Positions 1-4,263 of a stretch of 9,219 bases of DNA are shown one piece after another. Positions within the stretch are counted from its first letter, which is position 1. Each line of letters begins with the position of its first letter. Origin of the DNA: Dehalococcoidia bacterium UBA6808 (GTDB taxonomy: Bacteria; Chloroflexota; Dehalococcoidia; GIF9; UBA5629); NCBI GenBank assembly GCA_002452695.1, contig DKFA01000067.1, forward strand, positions 1 to 9,219. The letters are read 5' to 3'. Made by a program: the position numbers and the translations under genes. The notes below the pieces were generated by a model. The model saw only the letters and a list, made by a program, of their open reading frames with translations, had not been told where the DNA came from and did no database searches.

Positions 1-37
1 CTGGACGGAACAAAGAACCTTTAGTCTGGCTTTTAGC

Positions 38-262
38 CTAGTCTCGCATTAGTGCTATAAATTCTTGTCTCGATAGGCCAGCATCTCTAATTAAAACCCT
101 TAATAATCCTCTGCCTAATTCTTTGTGCCTTGGCACGCAGAGCCTGCCCTTTGACCGGTGAAGCAAAACCATGTGACTTCCTTCAGTATGATCCCAGACG
201 TATCCAATCTTACGCATTGCTTTAACAAAATCATCTCCTGATACTACAGGAAGATGAGCCAC
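38..262 (-). CDS. hicA: HicA family toxin (mRNA interferase)
   Basis: This is a 74-aa HicA/YcfA-like protein, a small double-stranded-RNA-binding-fold toxin that cleaves mRNA and is neutralised by HicB. The family signature is visible: an N-terminal strand and helix (SGDDFVKAMRKIGY, residues 8-21), then GSHMVL with the catalytic histidine at H30, then a basic strand and a C-terminal helix (LLRVLIRDAGLSRQEFIALM). The length is typical for HicA. The start codon is GTG and follows the hicB stop codon with no intervening base, so translation is presumably coupled to hicB. The antitoxin comes first in the transcript, which is the less common hicB-hicA order. No terminator follows within the 37 bases left before the window edge. 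Family call is confident; activity is inferred. Confidence 0.9.
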   Translation of the reverse strand: MAHLPVVSGDDFVKAMRKIGYVWDHTEGSHMVLLHRSKGRLCVPRHKELGRGLLRVLIRDAGLSRQEFIALMRD

Positions 263-475
263 TTAGACCGCTACCTCCACCTCTTCCACCTCGGTGATAG
301 AAGGAACTGGCTCCCCATGCTTCCGCATGCTGGCTATGTATCCCTGAATAGCCTCCTTAATATTAGCGATGGCCTCTTCCTTAGTTCTCCCCTGCGAGTG
401 GCATCCAGGCAAAGCCGGGCAACTGACTACGATATACCCGTCCTCGCCCTGCTCAAAAGTAATAGCAAACTTCAT
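263..475 (-). CDS. hicB: HicB family antitoxin, single-domain form
   Basis: This is a 70-aa HicB-like antitoxin that would bind and inhibit the adjacent HicA. The sequence shows the partial RNase H-like HicB fold: an N-terminal strand (MKFAITFEQGEDGYIVVSCP), the conserved LPGCHSQG turn at 22-29, then the helix TKEEAIANIKEAIQGYIASM. It ends soon after the fold (EVEEVEVAV), so there is no C-terminal ribbon-helix-helix or HTH domain. Longer HicB proteins use such a domain for autoregulation. I chose the ATG at 473-475 rather than a longer reading frame reaching 664, because AGGAG (481-485) lies 5 bases upstream and a promoter sits just behind it, inside the longer frame. The stop codon abuts the hicA start. 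Confidence 0.9.
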   Translation of the reverse strand: MKFAITFEQGEDGYIVVSCPALPGCHSQGRTKEEAIANIKEAIQGYIASMRKHGEPVPSITEVEEVEVAV

Positions 476-495
476 AATATCTCCTGTGCTAGAAC

Positions 496-509
496 AAACA
501 TTTCTGTTT
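496..509. repeat. Small inverted repeat at the hicBA start site
   Basis: AAACA-TTTC-TGTTT forms a 5-bp inverted repeat that overlaps the predicted hicBA transcription start, just downstream of the -10 box. That is a position where an operator would act. The HicB here lacks a DNA-binding domain, so if this is an operator the binding protein is unknown. The arms are short and AT-rich, so chance is possible. Confidence 0.3.
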
Positions 510-538
510 ATTATAGCAAAAATAACCAATAGGTAGAA
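510..538 (-). promoter_or_regulatory. hicBA promoter (extended -10)
   Basis: On the minus strand there is a perfect -10 box TATAAT (510-515) preceded by TGC (516-518), an extended -10 motif. The -35 position 17 bp away (TTCTAC, 533-538) is a poor match, as is common with extended -10 promoters. The predicted start is about 503, giving a leader of roughly 28 nt that contains the hicB ribosome binding site. Confidence 0.6.
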
Positions 539-540
539 CT

Positions 541-581
541 CTTGAGGTGAGGTTTCACTTGACGTGGGATTACTTGAGGTA
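541..581. repeat. Three direct CTTGANGTR repeats upstream of hicBA
   Basis: Three copies of the 9-mer CTTGA(G/C)GT(G/A) lie at 541-549, 558-566 and 573-581, spaced 17 and 15 bp start to start. They sit directly behind the hicBA -35 region, and the last overlaps the 3' end of the glycosylase-like gene. Regular spacing near one and a half helical turns suggests a regulator-binding array, but this is only a pattern in the sequence. Confidence 0.35.
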
Positions 582-1127
582 ACCGAATTTGGCGCTGAAA
601 TGCTTCCCGAAATCACCTTTTTTACCAATAAACATCTCGAAGTATGACCAGAAAACGGTGTCAAACAGGCTGAGGGGAATCTTATGCTTTTCGAACCGGC
701 TTTCTAAGTCTGATTGGCTTAATCGTCCCCAAACTAGCAACTTGTTCACCCACCTGTCACATTTGATTGCCCGTCCACCCATGTTCTTGACCAAAAAATG
801 CGAATTAGCCCATCCTATAAACGGAAGCCTGAGGCTCAAAATCCGCTGAACGTCAGTCTTGCCTAAGTCCTCACCATCTATCTTGCTATTAAACACGACT
901 TTCCTGAAGTTCTGTTCGTTATTGAACTTCGCAAGCCATAGCGCAATGTTGTGAATAGCGAGCGATTTACTCACAGCCCTCGGAGTGACCCCCAGATAAT
1001 TCACTCTACTTATAAAAGTATCAAGTTTAGCACGATTCCAAGCTGCGAACGTATTGAAATCCTTAGAGACATTAGCTTCGCTCAGGAATGTACTGGTAGC
1101 TTTGCGACCCATGCCACTGACCCACAC
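570..1127 (-). CDS. HhH-GPD DNA glycosylase-like protein, C-terminal part (frameshifted)
   Basis: The 185-aa frame resembles the core of the HhH-GPD superfamily of base-excision DNA glycosylases. The segment ILSLRLPFIGWANSHFLVKN (96-115) matches the helix-hairpin-helix (LPxIG at 101-105). It is followed by a GG turn and KCDRW with D124, the position of the catalytic aspartate about 20-25 residues after the hairpin, as in endonuclease III. I see no Cys4 iron-sulfur cluster at the C terminus. The nominal start is GTG at 1127 (or ATG at 1110-1112), with no convincing Shine-Dalgarno site. The frame stays open upstream of this start and reads FRAVIWAVWVSG, which joins naturally to the preceding ORF if one base is added. 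This is therefore probably the main part of a broken 262-aa gene. Substrate unknown. Confidence 0.65.
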   Translation of the reverse strand: MWVSGMGRKATSTFLSEANVSKDFNTFAAWNRAKLDTFISRVNYLGVTPRAVSKSLAIHNIALWLAKFNNEQNFRKVVFNSKIDGEDLGKTDVQRILSLRLPFIGWANSHFLVKNMGGRAIKCDRWVNKLLVWGRLSQSDLESRFEKHKIPLSLFDTVFWSYFEMFIGKKGDFGKHFSAKFGYLK

Positions 1128-1135
1128 AGCCCAGA

Positions 1136-1357
1136 TTACTGCCCGAAAAACACGTCCCTGGTGATTTTCTGTTCACGCGATTTCAAGTAGTCAATAACAT
1201 CAGGGTTTTTCCGGCCTTCGATAACTGAAAAACAGACATTGAAAATAGTAGCTATGTCTAAACCAGTTTTCTGCATTGCAGCTTGCATTGTTTTTTCGTA
1301 CAAATCAGTATTAGCTAACTTTTGGTAGCATGTGGTGGAGCTTACTGTATTGAACAA
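1136..1357 (-). CDS. N-terminal part of the frameshifted glycosylase-like gene
   Basis: This is a 73-aa frame starting with TTG at 1355-1357. It has a predicted helical character (MQAAMQKTGLDIATIFNVCF, then a helix to REQKITRDVFF) and no recognisable domain alone. It ends nine bases before the next frame begins. Adding one T to the T5 run (1146-1150) would continue DVFF into RAVIWAVWVSGMGRKAT of the downstream frame, giving one protein of about 262 aa. A purine-rich stretch (AGGACAGG) lies about 11 bases before the TTG; an ATG further inside (MQAAMQ) is an alternative start. I treat it as the front of the broken gene rather than an independent protein. Confidence 0.55.
   Translation of the reverse strand: MFNTVSSTTCYQKLANTDLYEKTMQAAMQKTGLDIATIFNVCFSVIEGRKNPDVIDYLKSREQKITRDVFFGQ
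1145..1151 (-). other. Probable frameshift site (T5 homopolymer)
   Basis: The minus strand reads GTG TTT TTC GGG CAG TAA in the upstream frame. One extra T, or a -1 slip, gives GTG TTT TTT CGG GCA GTA ATC TGG, which continues in the downstream frame for the rest of the gene. The run is a typical site for an indel mutation or sequencing error. It is only part of a canonical X XXY YYZ slippery heptamer, because the first base is G. Confidence 0.6.
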
Positions 1358-1389
1358 AGAACTTTTAACCTGTCCTTTTGCCTTTTGAG

Positions 1390-1400
1390 GTGATTATCAC
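1390..1400. repeat. Palindrome GTGAT-T-ATCAC
   Basis: This 11-bp odd palindrome (GTGATTATCAC) is in the 79-bp gap between the nuclease-like gene and the glycosylase-like gene, about 33 bp before the latter's TTG start. It is flanked by a wider AACCTG...CAGGTT inverted pair (1367-1372 and 1404-1409). It could be an operator; no convincing promoter was found with it. Confidence 0.25.
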
Positions 1401-1436
1401 GATCAGGTTCGAATACTGGCTGGCTGAACAATATTA

Positions 1437-2471
1437 TTATTCGGGGCAGCCATTTATCCATTTCATTGCTGGAACTAATTGGGGTACGTTTGGGAAAAAG
1501 CCCGGATTCATAAACCTTAATGCAAAAGGATTATGGTAAATGTGTATTTGATGAATATGGCTATCGCTAAGCCACTTAAACCTATAAAAAAGAACTGCGG
1601 ATATGTGTTCATGATAGTGTTTACCTTGCCGTATCGTGTTAAAGAATCCGTTTGACCTTGGTATCTCGATCACTTGTTCTTTTGCACTCTTTGGAATTAA
1701 CAATCCTCTATCACCAAATAAGGCAACAATTTCATCCCGAGGTCTAACAGGAAATTCTCCTTTTCCATATATGGCGATGAGAAAAGGTACATCGATTTGA
1801 CCATACTTGCCTGCCTTTTCTTCAAGTGCGCGGCGGATTCTCGATCCAGTAGTGATATTGTGAACATCTGAGATCATTCCTTGGACGCCAGACACTTCAT
1901 TCGTACTTGAATAATTGGGAAGAATAAGGATCTTAAGTGAATAGGATCCATTCTGGTGCGTGTCATTGATATCAAACTCAAGAATCCCGCTCGCCTGGGT
2001 CGCTGCTCGTTCCTCAATTTGGGGGACAATTTTCTTTGTAGGAAGACTTGAAGGCAAATCAGATAGCGGCTCAATAATAACCGTCTTTGATAGTTTCTTT
2101 GTCAAATCATCAGCAAGTTGCCTCAATCTCTGGGTCTGTTGTTCGTCAGCTTGTGCATCCAGAACAGTCTTTGCCTCAACTATAATACAGTCTCCGCCAC
2201 GAGTAACTTTAAAGTCAGGTGTGTTTGGACTGCCCGGCATACCTGGTTCGACATCAATGCCCCATCCGTTACTCCCAAAGTAGTGATGGAGATATAATTC
2301 AAGCCGGACCGAATAGTGGGGATGATCTAGTTTGCTCTTAAGCCTTCGTTCCCAGGACGCTTGATGAGGCTGTGGCACTTCCGCTAACCACGATAGAAAT
2401 TCCTCTTTTGCACCCACGAGTGGAGGGTCATTGTGTATTGTTAAACTTTCCCAACCTCTTACATCCCACAT
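1437..2471 (-). CDS. PD-(D/E)XK nuclease-like protein
   Basis: This 344-aa protein is unknown to me by name. Residues 54-103 show the layout of a PD-(D/E)XK (restriction endonuclease-like) core: a helix with E58 (RLELYLHHYF), then PDF with D86, then IIVEAKT with E99 and K101, the E-x-K motif on the next strand. A helix rich in Q, R and K follows (about 107-130). The C-terminal two thirds have no motif I recognise; they include several strands and a late aromatic/His-rich stretch (HIHQIHIYHNPF). There is no signal peptide or membrane segment, so it should be cytosolic and act on nucleic acid. No Shine-Dalgarno site precedes the ATG, and the promoter's -10 box ends 7 bases before it, so the mRNA is probably leaderless. 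The partner or trigger is unknown. Confidence 0.75.
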   Translation of the reverse strand: MWDVRGWESLTIHNDPPLVGAKEEFLSWLAEVPQPHQASWERRLKSKLDHPHYSVRLELYLHHYFGSNGWGIDVEPGMPGSPNTPDFKVTRGGDCIIVEAKTVLDAQADEQQTQRLRQLADDLTKKLSKTVIIEPLSDLPSSLPTKKIVPQIEERAATQASGILEFDINDTHQNGSYSLKILILPNYSSTNEVSGVQGMISDVHNITTGSRIRRALEEKAGKYGQIDVPFLIAIYGKGEFPVRPRDEIVALFGDRGLLIPKSAKEQVIEIPRSNGFFNTIRQGKHYHEHISAVLFYRFKWLSDSHIHQIHIYHNPFALRFMNPGFFPNVPQLVPAMKWINGCPE

Positions 2472-2478
2472 ATTTTAG

Positions 2479-2495
2479 ATTATACGCCGTATAAT
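2479..2495. repeat. Perfect 17-bp palindrome over the -10 box
   Basis: ATTATACG-C-CGTATAAT is a perfect palindrome with 8-bp arms around one central base. One arm is the -10 box of the nuclease-like gene, and the other arm carries TATAAT on the opposite strand. This is the classic place and form of a repressor operator. Confidence 0.6.
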
Positions 2496-2507
2496 TAATC
2501 CTATAAA
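2479..2507 (-). promoter_or_regulatory. Promoter of the nuclease-like gene (leaderless)
   Basis: On the minus strand TTTATA (2502-2507, 4 of 6 consensus bases) is followed after exactly 17 bp by a perfect TATAAT (2479-2484). Only CTAAAAT separates the -10 box from the ATG (2469-2471), so transcription should start at or within a base or two of the start codon. The -35 box overlaps the stop codon of the upstream gene (2501-2503). Confidence 0.65.
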
Positions 2508-2995
2508 GTAAAGGTGGCGTTGGAAGGTTTAACCTGTTTTAGTTTCTCGTTAACTCTAGTTTTGATACGGCTATTATCTCCGCTACGTATTCCTGACACC
2601 TCTAACCCTTCTTTGTTCTGGAACGGTAATTCCTCATTCTCTTGTGCCTGTCCCAGCCAGCAGTCGAACCCTGTCCCTCTGCGTGACCTTTTAATGATCG
2701 TGTAGTCTGTGAGGTCAAGAATTAGCAGGAAAGCTACGCCGTAAGCACCTAGTTCAGTTGTGGACTCTTCATCATTGTAGCATCTTATCATCTGGTCTGT
2801 TACTTGCTGCCAAAATACTTGATACTTAGCTTCAAACGTCCCGTTGACTTTGAGTTCAACACCGTTTGGATGGTTTTGGTCTTCAAAACAAACGGCACCA
2901 GCTTCGGCTAATGTCTGACCGAATGCTGATGTTATGCCAGGTGACCCTGTGGCGAGCTTCGCTAATGTTATAGTTCCACGTCTTCCTGATTCCAT
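2501..2995 (-). CDS. Conserved hypothetical protein, possible degenerate nuclease fold
   Basis: This 164-aa protein has no signal peptide or membrane segment. Motif-like stretches are HPNGVELKVNG (42-52), STTELGAYGVAFLLI (78-92), RSRRGTGFDCWLG (103-115), GLEVSGIRSGD (130-140) and RVNEKLKQ (147-154). I recall a similar motif string from uncharacterised bacterial proteins but cannot name the family. The order E81 in a helix, D111 on a strand and E132-x-S134 on the next strand could be a PD-(D/E)XK variant with the lysine replaced or moved (K151 or K153 on the following helix); this is inference only. It has its own promoter (3026-3054) and lies upstream of the nuclease-like gene, separated by 29 bp. 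The Shine-Dalgarno site is weak (TTAGG, about 12 bases from ATG). Confidence 0.7.
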   Translation of the reverse strand: MESGRRGTITLAKLATGSPGITSAFGQTLAEAGAVCFEDQNHPNGVELKVNGTFEAKYQVFWQQVTDQMIRCYNDEESTTELGAYGVAFLLILDLTDYTIIKRSRRGTGFDCWLGQAQENEELPFQNKEGLEVSGIRSGDNSRIKTRVNEKLKQVKPSNATFTL

Positions 2996-3025
2996 AATAG
3001 TTGTGCCTAACCTAAATACAGTCCA

Positions 3026-3054
3026 ATTCTATCCCTCATAGTAGTGGGGGTCAA
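3026..3054 (-). promoter_or_regulatory. Promoter copy A (TTGACC-17-TAGAAT)
   Basis: The -35 box TTGACC (3049-3054) and -10 box TAGAAT (3026-3031) are separated by exactly 17 bp on the minus strand, giving a leader of about 23 nt before the 164-aa gene. The spacer CCCACTACTATGAGGGA is nearly the same as in the promoter 400 bp upstream. Confidence 0.75.
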
Positions 3055-3063
3055 TTCACCATT

Positions 3064-3077
3064 CAAAATACGTTTTG
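3064..3077. repeat. Inverted repeat CAAAA-TACG-TTTTG
   Basis: This 14-bp palindromic element lies between the stop codon of the small membrane protein and the -35 box of promoter copy A. It may act as a weak termination structure or a protein site. The stem is AT-rich and there is no good U-tract, so a terminator call is not supported. Confidence 0.3.
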
Positions 3078-3078
3078 T

Positions 3079-3396
3079 TTATATTCTTCTGAACTGAAAC
3101 CATGCCAGAACGATAACAGCTAATCCTATCACAAGTAATATGCCTGCAATCCAAGAGTTTTTCTCTATGGGGACTAAGTTAACTGAAAAGACTATTCCAG
3201 TAAGCCCCACGCCCATCATCACAGTGCTATTAGCTATTCTTTTACTTTGATTGATTGGTATGGGAGCACTATTTGTTGGTGGCTTAGCACTTACTCTCCC
3301 GCCTAAGATAGAAATTGCTAAAGCTATTAGCAATCCTAGACAGATACCATCAGCGATTAATAATGCTACGACCAATATGAAAAATTCATTATTCAT
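3079..3396 (-). CDS. Small three-helix membrane protein
   Basis: This 105-aa protein has three predicted transmembrane helices: about residues 5-31 (FFILVVALLIADGICLGLLI...), 58-76 (TVMMGVGLTGIVFSVNL) and 82-100 (WIAGILLVIGLAVIVLAWF). A Pro/Ser-rich, weakly basic loop lies between the first two, and a basic tail (FRRI) suggests a cytoplasmic C terminus. No family is recognised. The start is well supported: GGAGG (3401-3405) is 4 bases before the ATG, and a near-consensus promoter lies 30 bp further. It is the first gene after tRNA-Ile in the AT-rich segment. A role in element maintenance, entry exclusion or defence is possible, but nothing in the sequence shows it. Confidence 0.75.
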   Translation of the reverse strand: MNNEFFILVVALLIADGICLGLLIALAISILGGRVSAKPPTNSAPIPINQSKRIANSTVMMGVGLTGIVFSVNLVPIEKNSWIAGILLVIGLAVIVLAWFQFRRI

Positions 3397-3425
3397 CTTC
3401 CCTCCAAAGAACCTGTTTAAGTTGA

Positions 3426-3454
3426 ATTCTATCCCCCGCAGTAGTCGGTGTCAA
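3426..3454 (-). promoter_or_regulatory. Promoter copy B (TTGACA-17-TAGAAT)
   Basis: A consensus -35 box TTGACA (3449-3454) is followed after 17 bp by TAGAAT (3426-3431). The predicted start is near 3419, with a leader of about 22 nt ending in a strong Shine-Dalgarno site. The spacer CCGACTACTGCGGGGGA matches promoter copy A at most positions. Confidence 0.8.
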
Positions 3455-3469
3455 TAAATGTGTCAGGTC

Positions 3470-3563
3470 TTGGTGACATCATTACCAACAAGTGAATTCA
3501 AATGATGAAAATAATTTTTGAGCGATGGGTTAATTGAAGCTAATTTTAGATAATATCATTACC
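3470..3563. repeat. Short repeats between tRNA-Ile and the membrane protein gene
   Basis: ATCATTACC occurs twice (3478-3486 and 3555-3563). The first copy sits in an imperfect hairpin TTGGT...ACCAA (3470-3488), and the second ends 5 bp from the tRNA-Ile 3' end. The 112 bp between the tRNA and promoter copy B hold no gene. Such repeats next to a tRNA end could be recombinase arm sites, but they are short. Confidence 0.25.
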
Positions 3564-3568
3564 TTCGG

Positions 3569-3642
3569 TGGGCCATTGTGGACTCGAACCACAGACCCCA
3601 GTCTTATCAGGACTGTGCTCTAACCGTCTGAGCTAATGGCCC
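3569..3642 (-). tRNA. tRNA-Ile (anticodon GAU)
   Basis: This 74-nt tRNA folds fully. The acceptor stem GGGCCAT pairs with ATGGCCC with discriminator A. The anticodon stem CAGTC/GACTG encloses loop CTGATAA, with anticodon GAT at 3606-3608. The T arm is TGTGG-TTCGAGT-CCACA. CCA is not encoded (the gene is followed by CCG). Its 3' end is the exact boundary between the AT-rich left segment and the rest of the window, and tRNA 3' ends are common integration sites. Confidence 0.96.
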
Positions 3643-3657
3643 CTGCAAAATGCAGGG
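3641..3657. repeat. Leader hairpin at the 5' end of tRNA-Ile
   Basis: CCCTGCA-TTT-TGCAGGG forms a 7-bp stem in the tRNA precursor leader. Its last two bases are the first two of the mature tRNA. It would compete with the acceptor stem or mark the RNase P site; the effect is unknown. Confidence 0.4.
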
Positions 3658-3660
3658 TAA

Positions 3661-3690
3661 AGTATATAGGTTGCGGCGAATTGGTGTCAA
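3661..3690 (-). promoter_or_regulatory. tRNA-Ile promoter
   Basis: A consensus TTGACA (3685-3690) and TATACT (3661-3666) are separated by 18 bp on the minus strand. A start near 3654 would give a very short leader (about 10 nt) before the mature tRNA. Confidence 0.8.
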
Positions 3691-3928
3691 GCAAACAGGA
3701 GCAGTAAAATGCTGCTATTTCTTTCACAGTTCCATCATGCAATACTGGAAGGGTTGGGCCTTCGGCGGGCTGCAGAGCCTGTGCTCCAACTTCCTGTAGA
3801 TTAAGCCTATCCCTGTGCTCGGGAGAAAGCCCGTTTATGACCGATTACCTGCTTCATGGCCTGACCACGTGCGCAACGATCGGTCCAAGTTCCTGCCTGA
3901 CTGCCGGGTTGTCCAGCCTGCCATCGTA
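3691..3928. other. Gene-poor stretch, possible decayed coding end
   Basis: No gene is accepted here. On the minus strand, the frame of the 107-aa ORF continues after its TAA (3929-3931) for 24 protein-like codons (RLDNPAVRQELGPIVAHVV) to a TGA at 3854-3856. It then opens again up to the tRNA promoter without a usable start. This may be the eroded tail of a longer gene or coincidence. A small hairpin AGCAG...CTGCT lies near 3700. Confidence 0.3.
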
Positions 3929-4252
3929 TTATTTATGATAGTAGGCGCCGTCAAGCTGGTTAACCTGGATACTAATGGGACGGTGGAAAAATCCTGCAGT
4001 TACATTCCTGGTATTCAGCCAGTGCAAGGAGGCGGCGCTATAGCCCAGATTAAGGCTTCCCGCCAGTTCAGGGAATGATTCACACAAGGAACGCTGGATA
4101 AATTCCGCTCCCACGCCGGGGAGTTTGGAAAGGTCGGAGCCGGGCCAGACCCGCTCGAGAAGGGACGCTTGGAGATAAGCTTCGATGCGGGGCTGCATGA
4201 CGGAATTTACGGCCCGGGCAGTAGTCAATATACGGCTATAGCCCTGTGTCAT
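3929..4252 (-). CDS. Hypothetical protein overlapping or following the HD-GYP gene
   Basis: This 107-aa frame starts at ATG 4250-4252. A TTG start at 4265-4267 would give 112 aa and overlap the HD-GYP stop codon by four bases (TTGA). Codon use (CTG, GGC, GCC, CGG frequent) resembles the neighbouring genes, and the N-terminal half looks helical (SRILTTARAVNSVMQPRIEAYLQ). A PGVGAEFIQRSL segment follows. No domain is recognised and no membrane segment is present. The Shine-Dalgarno site is weak, so translation would depend on coupling with the HD-GYP gene. It might be a remnant: the same frame stays protein-like for 24 codons past its stop. I am about evenly divided on whether it is a working gene. 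Confidence 0.45.
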   Translation of the reverse strand: MTQGYSRILTTARAVNSVMQPRIEAYLQASLLERVWPGSDLSKLPGVGAEFIQRSLCESFPELAGSLNLGYSAASLHWLNTRNVTAGFFHRPISIQVNQLDGAYYHK

Positions 4253-4263
4253 GGTCAGCGCCG

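Noticed and set aside
263..664. Longer hicB frame starting at 664
   Set aside because: The extension overlaps the glycosylase-like gene and contains the hicBA promoter and the Shine-Dalgarno site of the shorter, family-sized HicB.
1145..1151. Programmed -1 ribosomal frameshift
   Set aside because: The heptamer is G TTT TTC, not X XXY YYZ with matching first bases, and I see no clear downstream stimulatory structure; mutation or sequence error is simpler.
1403..1421. GGTTCGAATA, resembling a tRNA T loop and a possible tRNA fragment
   Set aside because: The T stem does not pair and the expected C61 is A; no other tRNA arms are present, so it does not support an attachment-site remnant.
3815..4078. 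Plus-strand reading frame of 87 codons
   Set aside because: It lies opposite the minus-strand ORF, has no ribosome site or promoter, and its composition (many Pro, Arg and Cys, no domain) looks like antisense shadow.
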